A stretch of DNA of 64,000 nt, taken from the NCBI RefSeq assembly GCF_023015865.1, contig NZ_JALKBC010000012.1, positions 1-64,000 of the forward strand. The letters are read 5' to 3'. Under the pieces are notes generated by a model. That model was not told where the DNA came from and made no database searches. It saw nothing but the letters and a program-made list of their open reading frames with translations. Positions 62,302-64,000 of this stretch are shown here, piece after piece. The stretch comes from Arenibacter sp. F26102 (GTDB taxonomy: Bacteria; Bacteroidota; Bacteroidia; Flavobacteriales; Flavobacteriaceae). Numbering within the stretch: position 1 is the first letter of the stretch; each line of letters starts with the position of its first letter. Position numbers and translations under genes: made by a program.

Positions 62302-63972
62302 ATGATTAAACAAAGTACCTTTTTGCTAGTGACCTTATGTTCGGTGTATTCATTTGCCCAAACCTCCGTTGTAGAAATTCCCGATGTCGGTGCTGCCGTG
62401 GCAACCAATATGGTTGATCTAACACAGAAATCTCCTTCGATATTGGTTGAAAGAGGTCCATATTTACAGAGTGGCACACCAACCAGCGTTATTGTAAGAT
62501 GGCGAACGGATACAGCAACCGAATCAGTTGTCAATTATGGTACCAAATTAGGTGCTATGTCCAAAAATGTAACAAGCTCTGATTTAATTACAGAACACGA
62601 AGTTACCGTATCCGGATTAGTTCCCAATACAAAATATTATTTCAATATAGGCAACCGAACAGAGGTCCTGTCCGAAAGCGTTACTGGCGATATGTACGTA
62701 ATTACAGCACCTACTGCGGGCACCAAACAATATGTGCGTGCATGGATTTTGGGCGATCCAGGAACGGGAAATAGTAGCCAAAGGGATGTTCGTGATGCGT
62801 ACTACGATTACGTTGCTACTGCCCCAACAAACCAAGGCAAAACGGATATGATGTTGTTTTTAGGGGATAATGCCTATAACACGGGACAGGATGCAGAATA
62901 TCAAAATGCTTTTTTTGATGTTTACGACGATATGTTCAAAAAATCCGTGGCATGGTCCTGTATAGGGAACCATGATGGCGATTCTGCAGATTCCGACACA
63001 CAATCAGGTCCGTATTACGATATATTTACGTTCCCAACTGCTGGAGAAGCTGGAGGAACTCCATCGGGAACAGAGGCCTATTATTCCTTTGATTATGCCA
63101 ATATCCACTTTATAATACTGGACTCCCATCACACGAGTCGCACAGTCGGAGGCCCTATGTACAATTGGGCACAGACCGATATTCAAAACACCTCACAAGA
63201 TTGGATCGTAACCCTGTTTCATCATCCGGCATACTCCAAAGGGTCACATGACTCCGATGTTGACCATCGACCTATTGAAATGAGGGAAAACTTTATGCCC
63301 ATGTTGGAAGCCAACGGGGTAGACCTTGTTTTAAATGGACATAGCCACTCCTATGAACGCTCTTATTTCTTGAAGGGACATCAAGGTTTTGCCCATACTT
63401 TCAACCCGGACGAAATTTCGAATGGCGGCCATACCGTAGGGGCAACAGGAAATGGGGACGGTAAGGAGGATAGCGATGGGGCATACCAAAAAACCAGTGA
63501 AGCTACAGAAGGTGCCGTATACATAACTACCGGGTCCGCAGGTCAAATATCTGGAGGCGATCTAAATCACCAAGCTATGTTTATATCCTTAAATAAACTA
63601 GGTTCATGTGTTATGGAAATAGAAGATGATGGAATGGGCGGACAAAACCTGATCGTGAAGTTTATAAGGGAAACAGATGAGATCGATGATTATTTCACTA
63701 TCAACAAAACAGGTATCACCCTTAAAGCAAATGCAAACGGAAAAGGGCAAAAAAGTGCAGGGCTATTTTATGATTCAGACAATAATTTGGTCAAGCTCAA
63801 ATTAGATAAAAAAGAACGGCTAAAGAAAGTGAAATTCTATAACAACATTGGAAAATTGGTAAAGAAAAGTAGAAAGAAAACTATCAATATCGGCAAGATG
63901 CCACAAGGGCTGTATGTTATTGAGGTCATTACAAACAAAAAAACGTATAACGAATCCTTGATCATAGAATGA
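62302..63972 (+). CDS. Secreted metallophosphoesterase (purple acid phosphatase-like) with T9SS-type tail
   Basis: 556 aa. The signal peptide ends SVYSFAQ. A fibronectin-III-like purple-acid-phosphatase N domain (about 48-140, VERGPYLQSGTPTSVIVRW) leads into the metallophosphoesterase domain (about 148-385), with metal-site motifs ILGDPGTG, FLGDNAYN, IGNHDGDS, LFHHPAY and NGHSHSYER. The last ~75 residues (about 480-556, VKFYNNIGKLVKK to MPQGLYVIEVITN) are a type IX secretion C-terminal sorting domain, so the protein is exported to the surface or medium. It probably releases phosphate from organic phosphates. Whether it belongs to the catabolic run or marks a new unit is unclear. Confidence 0.88.
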   Translation: MIKQSTFLLVTLCSVYSFAQTSVVEIPDVGAAVATNMVDLTQKSPSILVERGPYLQSGTPTSVIVRWRTDTATESVVNYGTKLGAMSKNVTSSDLITEHEVTVSGLVPNTKYYFNIGNRTEVLSESVTGDMYVITAPTAGTKQYVRAWILGDPGTGNSSQRDVRDAYYDYVATAPTNQGKTDMMLFLGDNAYNTGQDAEYQNAFFDVYDDMFKKSVAWSCIGNHDGDSADSDTQSGPYYDIFTFPTAGEAGGTPSGTEAYYSFDYANIHFIILDSHHTSRTVGGPMYNWAQTDIQNTSQDWIVTLFHHPAYSKGSHDSDVDHRPIEMRENFMPMLEANGVDLVLNGHSHSYERSYFLKGHQGFAHTFNPDEISNGGHTVGATGNGDGKEDSDGAYQKTSEATEGAVYITTGSAGQISGGDLNHQAMFISLNKLGSCVMEIEDDGMGGQNLIVKFIRETDEIDDYFTINKTGITLKANANGKGQKSAGLFYDSDNNLVKLKLDKKERLKKVKFYNNIGKLVKKSRKKTINIGKMPQGLYVIEVITNKKTYNESLIIE

Positions 63973-64000
63973 TTTTGCTAATTGATTAACAATCGGTGTA

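Noticed and set aside
1-64000. tRNA, rRNA or known riboswitch
   Set aside because: I looked for clover-leaf and riboswitch-like conserved cores in the gaps and saw none I could support; a covariance scan would be needed to exclude them.

Overview
The window looks like a chromosome segment of a marine, glycan-degrading member of the Bacteroidota, most likely Flavobacteriaceae. It is AT-rich. It carries a STN-containing SusC/SusD pair with an ECF sigma factor and FecR-type anti-sigma factor, many Tat-signal or lipoprotein enzymes, a T9SS-like C-terminal tail and a Flavobacteria-type tyrosine recombinase. I assign no species.

Region 1 (1-8.7 kb) is the most interesting part. A tyrosine recombinase (7023-8150, minus) is followed at its 3' side by about 7 kb of small minus-strand cassettes. 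They are separated by eleven ~60-210-nt imperfect palindromes that behave like integron attC sites. Each cassette has its own pair of complementary end sequences, GTT plus 6-13 cassette-specific bases, facing each other across the body. The palindromes have unpaired spacers, an extra-helical base, G.T wobbles that fit only one DNA strand, and an internal hairpin whose third base pair covaries (A-T, T-A, G-C). The recombinase is XerC/D-like and lacks the insertion that defines integron integrases (IntI). Cargo: a proline-dehydrogenase-family protein, a small membrane protein, a DUF3024/UPF0158 pair, a DUF4274 protein, an unknown 226-aa protein, and six ORF-less cassettes, three of them in an exact 408-bp tandem. 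I read this as an integron-like cassette-capture system built on a non-IntI recombinase.

Region 2 (9-29 kb) is ordinary metabolism and surface proteins: a PQQ-type dehydrogenase/cytochrome c fusion; a minus-strand cluster of GH63-like glycosidase, CE7-like acetyl esterase and Gfo/Idh/MocA oxidoreductase; two surface lipoproteins, one with leucine-rich repeats; a beta-barrel protein; a TetR-DoxX-SDR cluster in which DoxX is frameshifted; and an NCS1-type permease with a mannitol-dehydrogenase-family (hexuronate-type) oxidoreductase.

Region 3 (30-64 kb) is a large SusC/SusD-centred catabolic locus. Sigma factor and FecR are divergent, followed by SusC, SusD and a long co-directional run. That run holds two amidohydrolases, an Nramp-like transporter without the canonical metal ligands, an epimerase-like protein without the catalytic Lys, a DapA-like aldolase, a GNAT protein, a second PQQ/cytochrome c fusion, a GH109-like oxidoreductase-fold protein, an M20 peptidase/deacylase, a beta-helix protein, a nitrilase-family amidase, an M14 carboxypeptidase, a GH27-like enzyme, a DUF4832 protein, GH28 and a metallophosphoesterase. 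The mix of amide-bond hydrolases with glycosidases and a lyase-type aldolase suggests an N-acylated or amino-acid-decorated, uronate-containing glycan; this is inference. A decayed copy of the beta-helix gene lies just before the phosphoesterase.
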